Part shown: in pieces, positions 35,430-44,761 of the stretch
How the letters are laid out: the number at the start of each line of letters is the position of its first letter
How positions within the stretch are numbered: the stretch's first letter is position 1
Assembly: GCA_947504115.1 (NCBI GenBank)
Contig: CANNGH010000008.1
Span: 56,267 to 120,266, forward strand
Reading direction: 5' to 3'
Length of the DNA: 64,000 bases
Source: an uncultured Sedimentitalea sp.
GTDB taxonomy: Bacteria > Pseudomonadota > Alphaproteobacteria > Rhodobacterales > Rhodobacteraceae
Program-made: the position numbers and the translations under genes
Notes under the pieces: model-generated
What the model was told of the DNA's origin: nothing
What the model saw: the letters and a program-made list of their open reading frames with translations, nothing else
Databases searched by the model: none

Positions 35430-36392
35430 ATGAATATCACCAAACGCATTTTCGTCAAACTGGCGGGCGCCACGGCGCTGGCCGGGATTCTCGCGGGGCC
35501 CGCGGCCGCGTGGGAGCCGACCAAGCCGGTCGATTTCGTGATCATGGCCGGGGCCGGCGGCGGCGCCGACCAGATCGCGCGCTTCCTGCAATCGGTGGCC
35601 GAGAAGAACAAGATGATGAACCGTCCGCTGGTACCCAACAACAAGGGCGGCGGCTCGGGCGCCGAGGCGCTGATCGCGCTGAACACCACCCGCGATCCCG
35701 ACCACACCATCCTGGTCACGCTGAACTCGTTCTTCACGACGCCCTTGCGCCAGGAGAACCTGGGCATCGACGTGCAGACCTTTACCCCGATCGCGATGAT
35801 GAGCGTCGATCCGTTCATCCTGTGGGTCCACAAGGACAGCGGCATCACCACCTTCGAGGAATGGCTCGAAGAGGTGAGAAAAGGCGACTACATCATGGGC
35901 GGCACCGGCAAGGGTCAGGAAGACAGCCTGGTCATCACCTATCTGGAACAGGCCTTCGACCTCGACATCAAATACATCCCCTACAAGGGCGGTGGCGATG
36001 TCGCCAAGGATCTGGCCGGCAAGCAGATCATGGCCACGGTGAACAACCCCGCCGAGACCAAGGGCTTTTACGCCAATGGCGACGTGGTGCCGATCCTTGC
36101 CTTCTCGGACGAGCGCATGGACGCCTTCCCGGATGTGCCCACGCTCAAGGAAAAGGGCGAGGATTTCAGCTATTACAACCAGCGGGCCGTGGTCGGCGCG
36201 CCGGGCCAGTCGGACGAGGCCGCGGCCTATTACCAGGATCTCTTCAAGACCATCTACGAGACCGAAGAGTGGAAGAAATACATGGAGTCCGAAAGCCTCA
36301 CGCCGCTGTGGCTGACCCCGGAGGAACAGAAGGAATACTGGGCCAAACAGGTCGAGCGCCACAAGGAACTGCTTGCCGCGATGGGCGAATGA
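35430..36392 (+). CDS. tctC: Tripartite tricarboxylate transporter substrate-binding protein
   Basis: A 320-aa periplasmic protein. The ATG at 35430 has AGGGAGG upstream and gives a signal peptide ending in GPAAAW. The family features are KPVDFVIMAGAGGGADQIAR (ligand carboxylate-binding loop), VVPNNKGGGSGAEAL-like second loop (here LVPNNKGGGSGAEAL) and YIPYKGGGDVAKDLAG. TTT binding proteins bind mono-, di- or tricarboxylates. In this operon oxalate or a related C2 acid is the expected ligand (inference). The gene is preceded by the hairpin-repeat array. Confidence 0.92.
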   Translation: MNITKRIFVKLAGATALAGILAGPAAAWEPTKPVDFVIMAGAGGGADQIARFLQSVAEKNKMMNRPLVPNNKGGGSGAEALIALNTTRDPDHTILVTLNSFFTTPLRQENLGIDVQTFTPIAMMSVDPFILWVHKDSGITTFEEWLEEVRKGDYIMGGTGKGQEDSLVITYLEQAFDLDIKYIPYKGGGDVAKDLAGKQIMATVNNPAETKGFYANGDVVPILAFSDERMDAFPDVPTLKEKGEDFSYYNQRAVVGAPGQSDEAAAYYQDLFKTIYETEEWKKYMESESLTPLWLTPEEQKEYWAKQVERHKELLAAMGE

Positions 36393-36436
36393 TCCTCTGA
36401 ATCCGACCGAACAAACGTGCCTTTAGGGAGGGCCAC

Positions 36437-36940
36437 ATGCGCCTTGCAGAAATCGTGACCGCGGGGGTCCTGGCCCTCCTGTCCATCTACCTGATGTGGA
36501 AAAGTACGGAACTGAACGTTGGATACATCACCGGCGAAGGCCCCGGAGGCGGGGCCTGGCCATTCTGGTTATCGGGGATCATGCTGATCTGCACCGCGAT
36601 GATCGCGATAAACTGGCTGCGCAGGACATCCCCGCCATCCCAATCCGAAGAGGTGCTGCTGGACGGCTATGGCAAACGCACCCTGGTGCTGGTGGGCGGC
36701 GGGCTTCTGGGATTCATCGGGCTGATCGGCATCATCTCGATGTATGGCGCCATGCTGGTGTTCCTGGTCTATTACCTGCGTTTCCTGGGCCGGCACAGCT
36801 GGACCCTGACGGCGATCCTGTCGATCTCGCTCCCGATCGCGTTCTTCCTGTTCTTCGAGGCGGTGATGCGGATCACCCTGCCAAAGGGCATGCAGTTCAC
36901 CGAACCGTTCTACAACTACCTCAACACCATCATCTATTGA
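36437..36940 (+). CDS. tctB: Tripartite tricarboxylate transporter small membrane subunit
   Basis: A 167-aa protein with four predicted membrane helices: about 5-20, WPFWLSGIMLICTAMIAINW, a pair around 80-112 and one near 125-145. The position between tctC and tctA, the size and the ends match TctB. TTAGGGAGG precedes the ATG. It forms the membrane complex with TctA. Confidence 0.9.
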   Translation: MRLAEIVTAGVLALLSIYLMWKSTELNVGYITGEGPGGGAWPFWLSGIMLICTAMIAINWLRRTSPPSQSEEVLLDGYGKRTLVLVGGGLLGFIGLIGIISMYGAMLVFLVYYLRFLGRHSWTLTAILSISLPIAFFLFFEAVMRITLPKGMQFTEPFYNYLNTIIY

Positions 36941-36983
36941 ACCGGCCCGACAGCGAAGCGCGGACAGGGAGGAAAACAACACG

Positions 36984-38501
36984 ATGGAAATTCTGGGACT
37001 GCTTTCAGACGGCATCATGACGTCACTGATGCCGATCAATATCATGCTGATCCTGATCGGCGTGACGCTGGGCCTGTTCATCGGCGCAATGCCGGGGCTG
37101 GGATCGGTGAACGGGGTGGCGATCCTGCTGCCGATCACGTTTCTGGTGCCGCCGGGTTCGGCGATCATCTTTCTGGCGGCGATCTATTACGGCGCCATGT
37201 ATGGCGGCGCGATCAGTTCGATCACGCTGGGCATTCCGGGGGCCTCGACGGCGGTCGCCACCACCTTCGACGGGCGACCGCTGGCGCTGAAGGGGCGGGC
37301 CAGCCTGGCGCTGGTCACCGCCGCCATCGCCTCGTTCATCGGGGGCACGGTGTCCAACGTCCTGTTCACCGTCTTCGCGCCCTTGCTGGCCAAGGTCGCG
37401 CTGATCTTCGGACCGCCCGAAATCTTCGCGCTGATGCTGCTGGCCTTCGCCACCTTCGTGGGGCTGGGCGGCGACGACATCCCCAAGACCATCCTGTCGA
37501 TCTGCCTGGGCCTGGTCTTCGCCGCCGTGGGCTTTGACGAGATCTCGGGCGCGCCGCGGCTGGTGTTCCTCGACATTCCGGGCTTTTTGCACGGCATCAA
37601 CTTCCTGGTGCTGGCCATCGGGGTCTATGGCATCGGCGAGATGATATGGACCATCGAGAGTACCAGGGGAGAGGTCACCACCACCGAAGCCAAGATGTCG
37701 CTCAAGGGCATCGTGAACGATTCCAAGGAGGGCATGAGACGCGGCTGGCAAGGCACCGCGATCGGGTCGTTCCTGGGCTTCTTCGTCGGCATCCTGCCGG
37801 CGGCGGGGGCGACGCCGGGATCGCTGATGTCCTATGGCGTGGCGAAACTGGTGTCCAAAAATCCCAAGGAATACGGCAAGGGCCATCCCGGCGGCGTCGC
37901 CGCCCCCGAGGCGGCCAACAACTCGGCCTCCACGGGCGCGATGCTGCCGATGCTGACGCTGGGCATTCCCGGCTCGCCGACCACGGCGATCCTGCTGGGG
38001 GGCATGGTGATCTGGGGGCTGACGCCGGGGCCGCGCCTGTTCGTCGAACAGCCGGATTTCGTCTGGGGCCTGATCGGGTCGTTCTACATCAGCAACCTGT
38101 TCGCGGTTCTGGTCAACCTGGCCTTCATCCCGCTGTTTATCTGGATGCTGCGGATGCCCTTCACGGTGCTGGCGCCGCTGATCTTCGTGCTCTCGGTCGT
38201 GGGTGGCTATGCCGCGACGCAGGACATGCATGATGTCTGGCTGATGCTGGCCTTCGGGTTCGGTGCGTTCTTCCTGCGCAAGCTGGATTATCCGCTGGCC
38301 CCGGCGGTGCTGGCCATCGTCCTCGGCCCCATCGCCGAACCGACCCTGCGCCAGTCCTTGCTTCTGTCTTCGGGGGATGCGACGATCTTCTTCACGCGGC
38401 CGATCGCCGGGCCGATCACGATCATCGCGATCATCCTGATCCTGCTGCCGTTGTTCAAGTTCATCCGCGACAAGGCGCGCGGCAGGACGAAAGAGGCCTG
38501 A
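36984..38501 (+). CDS. tctA: Tripartite tricarboxylate transporter large membrane subunit
   Basis: A 505-aa protein with about 12 membrane segments. It carries the two inverted TctA signatures: YYGAMYGGAISSITLGIPG near 70-90, and GGVAAPEAANNSASTGAMLP followed by LTLGIPGSPTTAILLGG near 300-340. These hold the conserved small residues of the transport core. AGGGAGGA precedes the ATG. With TctC and TctB it forms a secondary, ion-driven importer. It ends the plus-strand oxalate run before a GC-rich hairpin. Confidence 0.95.
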   Translation: MEILGLLSDGIMTSLMPINIMLILIGVTLGLFIGAMPGLGSVNGVAILLPITFLVPPGSAIIFLAAIYYGAMYGGAISSITLGIPGASTAVATTFDGRPLALKGRASLALVTAAIASFIGGTVSNVLFTVFAPLLAKVALIFGPPEIFALMLLAFATFVGLGGDDIPKTILSICLGLVFAAVGFDEISGAPRLVFLDIPGFLHGINFLVLAIGVYGIGEMIWTIESTRGEVTTTEAKMSLKGIVNDSKEGMRRGWQGTAIGSFLGFFVGILPAAGATPGSLMSYGVAKLVSKNPKEYGKGHPGGVAAPEAANNSASTGAMLPMLTLGIPGSPTTAILLGGMVIWGLTPGPRLFVEQPDFVWGLIGSFYISNLFAVLVNLAFIPLFIWMLRMPFTVLAPLIFVLSVVGGYAATQDMHDVWLMLAFGFGAFFLRKLDYPLAPAVLAIVLGPIAEPTLRQSLLLSSGDATIFFTRPIAGPITIIAIILILLPLFKFIRDKARGRTKEA

Positions 38502-38521
38502 CACCGGTGACCGCGAAAATT

Positions 38522-38548
38522 CCCCCGCGCCGCATCCCGGCGCGGGGG
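38522..38548 (+). terminator. GC-rich hairpin after tctA
   Basis: CCCCCGCGCCG / CGGCGCGGGGG around a CATCC loop forms an 11-bp stem, 20 bp after the tctA stop. There is no U-tract, so it may be only a partial or processing structure, and the next gene could still be co-transcribed. Confidence 0.5.
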
Positions 38549-38594
38549 GCCTGTCACAAGACCGTTGTCGGGCGCATGCCGAGAGGGGAAAGCC

Positions 38595-40367
38595 ATGTCT
38601 GGCACCACCGAAGACTACAATGCCTGGAACCCCGGATTCAGTTCCGACATCCCGGCGCGGCTTTTGCCGCTGGTCACGCTGTACCGGCCGGAAAACTCGA
38701 CCGTCTCCTATGCCGAGGCGAAGGAGGCCGCGGATTTCTGCGGCCGCAAGCCCTCGGAGATGAACGCCTTCACCGCTGCTCGGCTGGTGCGTCACGAATT
38801 GTTCATCCGCCTGATGGCCGACATCAACGTGCCCGACGGGCCGGATTACCCCGAACTGGGGGAACATCTGCGCGGCATCGCGAAAACCATTCTGGATAAT
38901 TACATTCAGCCGCAGATGCCGATGCTGGAACAGGAATTCGACCGTTTGCGCGGGCGGATCGAGAAACGCCTCGCCGCGCGGCTGGATCAGGACATCTACA
39001 GCCGCGACAGCGGGTCGGGCACCGGCACCGCCGGGTTGCTGGAACGCCTGGGCCTGCGCAAGCCGAAACCGGACGCGAACGAGAAACTGCCCGAGGCCCC
39101 CGAGGTCAAGGCGCTGCTGCAATGGCAGGACGAGGTCAACCGCGGCACCGACGCCTTCGAGACCGGGTGCCTGCGCGGGCTGCTGGCGATCGTCGGCGGC
39201 ATCGTCGGCCAGCGCGGGCGGCTGTTCGCGGACCGGGACCTGATCCTGAAATGGGCGACCAACCGGGTCAGCAACGATTATGGCGGGCATCGCATCGGCC
39301 AGCTGATCCAGCCGATGATTGCCGAGGCCGCACGCCGCGAAGGCTATCGCGTGCTGCCGTTCCAGTCGGCGCCGCTGTTCATGTCCGTCAAGGGCGGCCC
39401 CGGCGCGGGCAAGAGCACCCTGCGCCCCTTGCAGCGCGAACTGGCCGGTCGCCTGGGCGTCGCATGGGAGGATTTCGCCAAGATCAGCCCGGATTACTGC
39501 CGCAAGTTCCTGCTGGATTACGATTCCCTGGGCGCGGATTACAAATACGCCGCCGCGCTGACCGCGCAGGAACTGGAGATCATCGACAAGAAGATCGACC
39601 GCTACATGGAAGGGAAAGCCGCGAAATCGGAAATGCCCCACGTGCTGGTCGACCGGTTCCGCTTCGACAGCTTCATGCCCGCGCCCTACCAGAAACCCGG
39701 CGGCACGCTGCTCAGCCGGTTCGCCGATACGGCCTATCTGTTCTTCATGATCACCCCGCCCGAAGCGACGGTCGAGCGCGCCTGGGAACGCGGGCTCAAG
39801 ACCGGGCGCTTCAAGGGGCTGGACGACATGCTGCATTTCAACGTCGAGGCGAATGTCGGCATGCCGCAACTGTTCTTCAACTGGGTGAAGAAGACCAACC
39901 AGAAGGTGCATTTCGAATTCCTGGACAATGACGTGCCCCTTGGCGACGGTCCGAAAACCGCCGCCTTTGGGTGGAACGACAGCCTGACCATTCTCGACCC
40001 CGACTGCCTGCGCAGCATGGACCGCTACCGGCACCTCAACATCGAGGCGCGGCGCCCCGAGGATGTGTTGCTGCCCGAAAGCGGCGCGGAAGAGGATTTC
40101 GTCAGGAAGTGCCTGCTTCAGGTGTCCAACGTCACCTTCGCCGATCCCGACAGCGCCGAGGTGCTGGCCCAGACGCGCGACAATACCTGTGTCTATGACC
40201 GCGGCGGGGTGTTCGAGAAACTGTCGCTGAGCGACGAATGCAAGCGCCTTGCCGACCGCAACAGCACCGCCCCCGCGATAACCGACGATCCGGCCGCCGC
40301 AGTTCCAGTGGACGTGGAGGCGGAGCGCCGCTTCACCGTGGGCCGCTGGGCCGAGCCTGACACCTGA
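38595..40367 (+). CDS. Large P-loop protein with zeta-toxin-like kinase domain
   Basis: A 590-aa protein; the start at 38595 follows GAGAGGGGAA. The N-terminal half (1-230) is helical with an interrupted Gly/Ser linker around 145-160 and no known family. A Walker A motif GGPGAGKST lies at about 267-275. It is followed by a segment like the zeta-toxin substrate loop (ISPDYCRKFLLDYDSLGADY, then AAALTAQELEII) and a Walker-B-like HVLVDRFRFDSF near 350. No antitoxin-like partner is adjacent. It may phosphorylate a nucleotide sugar or another small molecule, or a protein. It follows tctA by 93 bp on the same strand and may belong to the oxalate operon. Confidence 0.7.
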   Translation: MSGTTEDYNAWNPGFSSDIPARLLPLVTLYRPENSTVSYAEAKEAADFCGRKPSEMNAFTAARLVRHELFIRLMADINVPDGPDYPELGEHLRGIAKTILDNYIQPQMPMLEQEFDRLRGRIEKRLAARLDQDIYSRDSGSGTGTAGLLERLGLRKPKPDANEKLPEAPEVKALLQWQDEVNRGTDAFETGCLRGLLAIVGGIVGQRGRLFADRDLILKWATNRVSNDYGGHRIGQLIQPMIAEAARREGYRVLPFQSAPLFMSVKGGPGAGKSTLRPLQRELAGRLGVAWEDFAKISPDYCRKFLLDYDSLGADYKYAAALTAQELEIIDKKIDRYMEGKAAKSEMPHVLVDRFRFDSFMPAPYQKPGGTLLSRFADTAYLFFMITPPEATVERAWERGLKTGRFKGLDDMLHFNVEANVGMPQLFFNWVKKTNQKVHFEFLDNDVPLGDGPKTAAFGWNDSLTILDPDCLRSMDRYRHLNIEARRPEDVLLPESGAEEDFVRKCLLQVSNVTFADPDSAEVLAQTRDNTCVYDRGGVFEKLSLSDECKRLADRNSTAPAITDDPAAAVPVDVEAERRFTVGRWAEPDT

Positions 40368-40386
40368 CCGGGCCCGTGCGAGCCGT

Positions 40387-41361
40387 TCAGCCCGCCGGGA
40401 TCAGCAGGATCTTGCCCCTATGGGCGGCCTTTTCCATCGTCTCGTGCGCCTCGCCCGCGCGTTCGAACGGGAATGTGGCATGGGTCTGCGCCGCCAGTTT
40501 GCCGGCGGCGAACATCGGCCAGACCTTGTCGCGCAGATCGGCGGCCACCGCGGATTTGAATTCTTCGGGGCGCGAGCGCAGCGTCGCGCCGGTATAGACC
40601 AGACGTTTCAGCATGATCGGCATCAGGTTGATCTCGACCTTCGATCCGGCATTGAACGCCAGTTGCACGATCCGGGCATCCGGGCTGGCGGCCTTGATGT
40701 TGCGCGCCACGTAATCGCCGCCGATGATGTCGAGGATCAGGTTGGCGCCGCCGGCCTCGCGCACCACCTCGACGAAATCCTCGTCATGGAAATTGATCGC
40801 CCGCTCGGCGCCCAGGCTTTCGGCATAGGCGCAATCCTCGGCATTGGCGCAGGTGGTGAAGACCCGCAGGCCGAGCGCCTTTCCCAGCTGGATCGCGGTC
40901 GAGCCTATCCCGCCCGCGCCGCCATGCACCAGCAGCAGTTGGCCCGGTTTGGTGTCCTGTTCGAAGAACAGGTTGCTCCAGACCGTGAAATAGGTCTCGC
41001 ACAGCCCGGCCGCGTCGATTTCCGACACGCCTTCGGGGATCGGCAGGCAATGGCTGGCATCGATGGCGACGAATTCCGCATAGCCCCCGCCATTGGTCAG
41101 CGCGCAGACCCTGTCGCCCACGTCCCAGCCGGTCACGTTATCGCCCAGGGCCACGACCTCGCCCGACACTTCGAGGCCCAGCAGGTCCGAGGCCCCCTTG
41201 GGCGGCGGGTAATGTCCGCGCCGCTGCACCAGGTCGGGGCCGTTCACGCCGGCGGCGGTGACACGCACCAGAACCTCGCCCGCGCGGACGTCCGGCACCG
41301 CGCGTTCGCCGACCTCCAGCACATCGGCCTTGCCGGGTTCGCGCATCTCGACGGTTTTCAT
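40387..41361 (-). CDS. NAD(P)H:quinone oxidoreductase, zinc-independent MDR (zeta-crystallin) family
   Basis: A 324-aa medium-chain reductase. A GroES-like N-terminal domain (VLVRVTAAGVNGPDLVQRRG, then GLEVSGEVVALG) precedes a Rossmann domain with LLLVHGGAGGIGSTAIQLGK. The zinc ligands of alcohol dehydrogenases are lacking, as in the QOR/TP53I3-like branch. The substrate is probably a quinone or an enal. The start at 41361 is the conserved MKTVEMREPG; no strong ribosome binding site precedes it. It is convergent to the P-loop gene with a 19-bp gap and probably unrelated to the oxalate genes. Confidence 0.88.
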   Translation of the reverse strand: MKTVEMREPGKADVLEVGERAVPDVRAGEVLVRVTAAGVNGPDLVQRRGHYPPPKGASDLLGLEVSGEVVALGDNVTGWDVGDRVCALTNGGGYAEFVAIDASHCLPIPEGVSEIDAAGLCETYFTVWSNLFFEQDTKPGQLLLVHGGAGGIGSTAIQLGKALGLRVFTTCANAEDCAYAESLGAERAINFHDEDFVEVVREAGGANLILDIIGGDYVARNIKAASPDARIVQLAFNAGSKVEINLMPIMLKRLVYTGATLRSRPEEFKSAVAADLRDKVWPMFAAGKLAAQTHATFPFERAGEAHETMEKAAHRGKILLIPAG

Positions 41362-41564
41362 GGTTTCGGGCAACACGGGCGGGCACCTCCTGCAATGGCG
41401 TCGCAAGGGCCGGCATCCGGCCCGGATCTGCGGTGAAACTAGGTTTTTCCGGCCACAAGGGCAAACGGAAAGGCGTCACGGGCAGGCCGGAGCCCCGGCA
41501 AACCCGATCCCGGCCCGACGCGGGACTTGCGGGTCCACGCAACCCCCGCTAGATCGGGTCACGA

Positions 41565-41640
<76 letters not shown>

Positions 41641-41667
41641 CTGCAGATGCGGCACGGGTGCAACGGA

Positions 41668-41696
41668 ATGACCGCCCGCACGCGGGGAGCGGTCAT
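41668..41696 (-). terminator. Hairpin between tRNA-Val and the PRC-barrel gene
   Basis: ATGACCGC / GCGGTCAT form an 8-bp stem around a GC-rich loop. It lies downstream of both convergent units and could end either transcript. No clear U-tract is seen. Confidence 0.5.
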
Positions 41697-41726
41697 CCTG
41701 CAACTTTCAACGCCGGCGCCGGAGGC

Positions 41727-43196
41727 TCACTCGGTATATTCCGGCATCTGCTCGACGTCCTCCTTCGTCGCGTCGACATAGACACGGGTGTCGCCATCGG
41801 CGGCGCGCAGGAAGGACAGGCTGTCATAGGGCATGGCGATGTGCTTTTCGCCGATCCCGAGGAACCCGCCGACATCGATGATCACGCTTTCGACCTCGCC
41901 ATCGGCGTCGAGAACCAGATCGCCGATCTCTCCGACATCCTCGTCCTGTGTGCCATAGACGTTCAGGCCGGTGAGGGTATCGACCTCCATGTCCCCGGTC
42001 GCCACCGGCTCATAGCCTTCGCGCTCGATCCGGGGGCCGCGCAACTGGACGGGCGCTTCGGTCGTGACGGTGTCGGATTGCTCCTCGGCCGCCGGGGTCT
42101 GCGCGGGGTCTTCTCCTTCGGGCGCCATCGCCGCGTCCGGTTGTTCGGCCGGCTCGGCGTCGGGTGCCTGGGCCGTGTCGCTTTCGGCCATGTCGCTGTC
42201 AGGTGCCTGACCGGCGGTGTCGCCTTGCGCCGCAGCGCCCTGTTCCCCGTCTTCGGGCTGGTTGAACCTCACCGTGGGTTCACCGGACTGGACGAAATCG
42301 ACCTGCGGCTCGCCCTGCGAGGTGAAGCTGACCTCGGGGTCGGCCTGCTCGAACCGCACGTTCGGTTCCGCCCGCTCGATCGTCACCTCCGACGGCTCGC
42401 TGGTCTCGACCATCATCACCTGCGGCTCGCTCGTGGAAACGTTCACCTCGGCATCTTCCATCGCGATCCGGTCGGTGGCGGCGCCGGGGGTGTAGTCGGT
42501 GCCGCTGCGCCGGTCCGTGACGCCGATGCCGCCGCTGCTGGAGGCATCCTGCGCCTTGCGCAGATCCAGTTCCACCTGCGGCGGCGCCTGGTTCACGGTG
42601 ATCTTGGGATCGGCCTGCCGGACCTCGACGCGCGGCTCGGCGGCGCCGACCGACACTTCGGGATCGGGCATCGTGATGATGATCTCGGGGGCCGCCTGCT
42701 CGATGCGGATCGTCGGCGCCGGCATGTCGATCGTCACCTTGGCCGGGGCCTGGCGCAGCACGATTTCCGGCTGGCCTTCGGACACGTTCACCGACGGATT
42801 GCCCGGCTCGATCTCGACCTCGGTCTCGCCGGCGGTCACATCGACCGAGGGCGGTTCCTGATCCAGAATGACCTGGCCCTCGATCACGACCTCGTCTTCC
42901 AGCGTGACGGTGGTTCTCTCGGTATCCACGACCTGTCCGTCATCCTGGGCGGTCTGGCCGGACTCGGCCATCCGATCGCGGATATCGGTCAGTTCGATCA
43001 CGCAGATCTCGTCGTCGCCTTCGGTCGCCACGTCGCGCAGCCGCGCCTCGGACTCTTCCATGCCTGCGGGCAGGCCTTCGGAAATGATACGTTCGAGTTC
43101 GCTGCAGGCGGTTCCGTCGGACTGTGCGAAGGCGGATGTCGCGAACGGAATGGTCAGCGCCGTCGTCAATAGGACGGCATTCAGACGTTTGGTCAT
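41727..43196 (-). CDS. Exported PRC-barrel protein with a nine-residue beta repeat
   Basis: A 489-aa protein. The start at 43196 is supported by CAGGGAAC upstream; an ATG at 43214 has none. A signal peptide ends in TSAFAQ. Residues about 90-300 hold a repeat of Pro-x-Val/Ile-x-Val/Ile with about nine-residue spacing (PTIRIEQAAPEIIITMPDP, PRVEVRQADPKITVNQAPP). An acidic Gln/Ala/Pro linker (about 300-390) follows, then a PRC-barrel domain (TLTGLNVYGTQDEDVGEIGD to IGEKHIAMPYDSL). The beta repeat suggests a solenoid or fibrous stalk (inference). It lies just downstream of the type I secretion operon on the same strand, and a common envelope role is plausible. Confidence 0.82.
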   Translation of the reverse strand: MTKRLNAVLLTTALTIPFATSAFAQSDGTACSELERIISEGLPAGMEESEARLRDVATEGDDEICVIELTDIRDRMAESGQTAQDDGQVVDTERTTVTLEDEVVIEGQVILDQEPPSVDVTAGETEVEIEPGNPSVNVSEGQPEIVLRQAPAKVTIDMPAPTIRIEQAAPEIIITMPDPEVSVGAAEPRVEVRQADPKITVNQAPPQVELDLRKAQDASSSGGIGVTDRRSGTDYTPGAATDRIAMEDAEVNVSTSEPQVMMVETSEPSEVTIERAEPNVRFEQADPEVSFTSQGEPQVDFVQSGEPTVRFNQPEDGEQGAAAQGDTAGQAPDSDMAESDTAQAPDAEPAEQPDAAMAPEGEDPAQTPAAEEQSDTVTTEAPVQLRGPRIEREGYEPVATGDMEVDTLTGLNVYGTQDEDVGEIGDLVLDADGEVESVIIDVGGFLGIGEKHIAMPYDSLSFLRAADGDTRVYVDATKEDVEQMPEYTE

Positions 43197-43423
43197 GGAC
43201 TCGTTCCCTGTCATACTTGTAATAGGTTTTTAACTGCCCCCGTTCCCGCATGGTTCCCATATGATTTGCCGGAATCGATGCGGATGGCCGGATCCCTTCG
43301 CGCCGCCGGCTCGCCGGACAACACCCGGACCCGCATCCGGTTTCATGCGTTGGCCCGAAGGCAAAGAGGGCGGAAGAGGGCGGCGGCGGCTGTCCGATGG
43401 TGCGGGAGTCGACCCGCCGCCGC

Positions 43424-44761
43424 TTACTGCTCGCGGAAGGCGCGGGTCATGCTGTCGGTGACGGGCTTCATCAGGTACTGGATGAAGGTGCGCGACTGGG
43501 TCTGGATCATGATTTCCGCGGGCATCCCCGGCGTCGGGGAAAAGCCGCGCACCCGGTCCAGTTCCTCGGGCGGCACCGAGACCCGCGCCACGTAGATCTC
43601 GCGCGGGATCTCCTGGGACTTGTCCAGGATCGCATCGGCCGAGACGTAATAGACCTCGCCCTCAAGGATCGGGGTGGTGCGCCGGTTCAGCGCGGTCAGG
43701 CGCACGGTGGCGGCCTGGCCCTTGCGCACCACGTCGATCTCGGCGCGCGGGATCTGCACCTCGATGATCAGCGGCGCGCCGGTGGGCAGGATCTCGGCGA
43801 TCGCCTTGCCGCTTTCCACCACGCCGCCCGGCGTGTGGTAATACTGGCGCACCACGGTGCCGGCGACAGGGGCCAGGACGGCGGCGCGCTGCAGCACGTT
43901 CTCGGCCTTGCGGGATTGTTCGCGCACCCCTTCCAGTTCCGACTGGACGGCCTGCAATTCGTTCAGTTGCGCGCTCTGGCGTTCGCTGACGGTCTGCGCG
44001 ATCTGGGCCTCGTAGCGCTTGGTCACTTCGTCGATCTCGTCGATCTCGGCCTCCAGCCGGCCGATCTGGCCCTCGGCCTCGGCGATGGCGCGGCGGATCG
44101 TGTTGACCTCGGAGCGGCGCACGAGACCGCGCTCCAGCAGGGTTTCCTTGCTCTCGAAATCCTCGCGCAGGATGGCCAGTTGCGTGCGCGCCGCCACCGC
44201 CTGCTGCTCATAGCCCGTCGCGCGCACCTTCAGCGCCTCGATGCTCTGGGTCAGAAGCGTGATGTCGTTGCGCAATTGCTGGGACGCGGCGTTGAAGATG
44301 ACGGTCTGCGCATCCAGCATCGAGGCCACGTCGAAATCCGCGCGCAGGGCTTCCAGATGCGGAGAGAAGTCCAGCCGCGCCTCCTGCCGGTATTCCGCGA
44401 GGATCCGCGCCTCCATCGCCTCCAGCCGCACCTGGCGCAGGAACAATTCGCGCTTGTTGGCCAGCGCCGAGGTCTCGTCGAGCAGCATGATCGGCTGTCC
44501 GGCTTTCACCTGATCGCCTTCGGAGACGAGGATATCCTTGATGATGCCGCCCTCGAGGTGCTGGACGATCTTGTTGCGCCCGGTGGCGACGAAACTGCCT
44601 TGCGAGATCACCGCCGCGGCCAGCGGCGCGCGAAAGGCCCAGAGCCCGAACCCGCCAAAGGCGAAAACCAGCAGCAGCAGCCCGAAGGTCACGAACTTGC
44701 CGACCGAGCGGGGCACTTCGGCATACCATTCGGGCGGATCGATATGGGCGATGTCAGGCAT
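43424..44761 (-). CDS. Type I secretion periplasmic adaptor (HlyD family), system 1
   Basis: A 445-aa membrane fusion protein. A single N-terminal helix (FVTFGLLLLVFAFGGFGLWAF) precedes a lipoyl half-motif (KIVQHLEGGIIKDILVSEGD). A long coiled-coil hairpin (about 100-290) and the second lipoyl half (VLAPVAGTVVRQYYHTPGGVV) follow, with a C-terminal beta domain. This is the PrtE/AprE branch that pairs with a family 1 ABC exporter and a TolC channel. The ATG overlaps the last codons of the exporter gene by 8 bp, showing translational coupling. No TolC gene is in the window. Confidence 0.93.
   Translation of the reverse strand: MPDIAHIDPPEWYAEVPRSVGKFVTFGLLLLVFAFGGFGLWAFRAPLAAAVISQGSFVATGRNKIVQHLEGGIIKDILVSEGDQVKAGQPIMLLDETSALANKRELFLRQVRLEAMEARILAEYRQEARLDFSPHLEALRADFDVASMLDAQTVIFNAASQQLRNDITLLTQSIEALKVRATGYEQQAVAARTQLAILREDFESKETLLERGLVRRSEVNTIRRAIAEAEGQIGRLEAEIDEIDEVTKRYEAQIAQTVSERQSAQLNELQAVQSELEGVREQSRKAENVLQRAAVLAPVAGTVVRQYYHTPGGVVESGKAIAEILPTGAPLIIEVQIPRAEIDVVRKGQAATVRLTALNRRTTPILEGEVYYVSADAILDKSQEIPREIYVARVSVPPEELDRVRGFSPTPGMPAEIMIQTQSRTFIQYLMKPVTDSMTRAFREQ

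Noticed and set aside
37023..40034. A 1,003-codon minus-strand frame across tctA and the P-loop gene
   Set aside because: It is a shadow of two well-supported plus-strand genes, with a Gln/Arg/Asp-rich translation of no known family.
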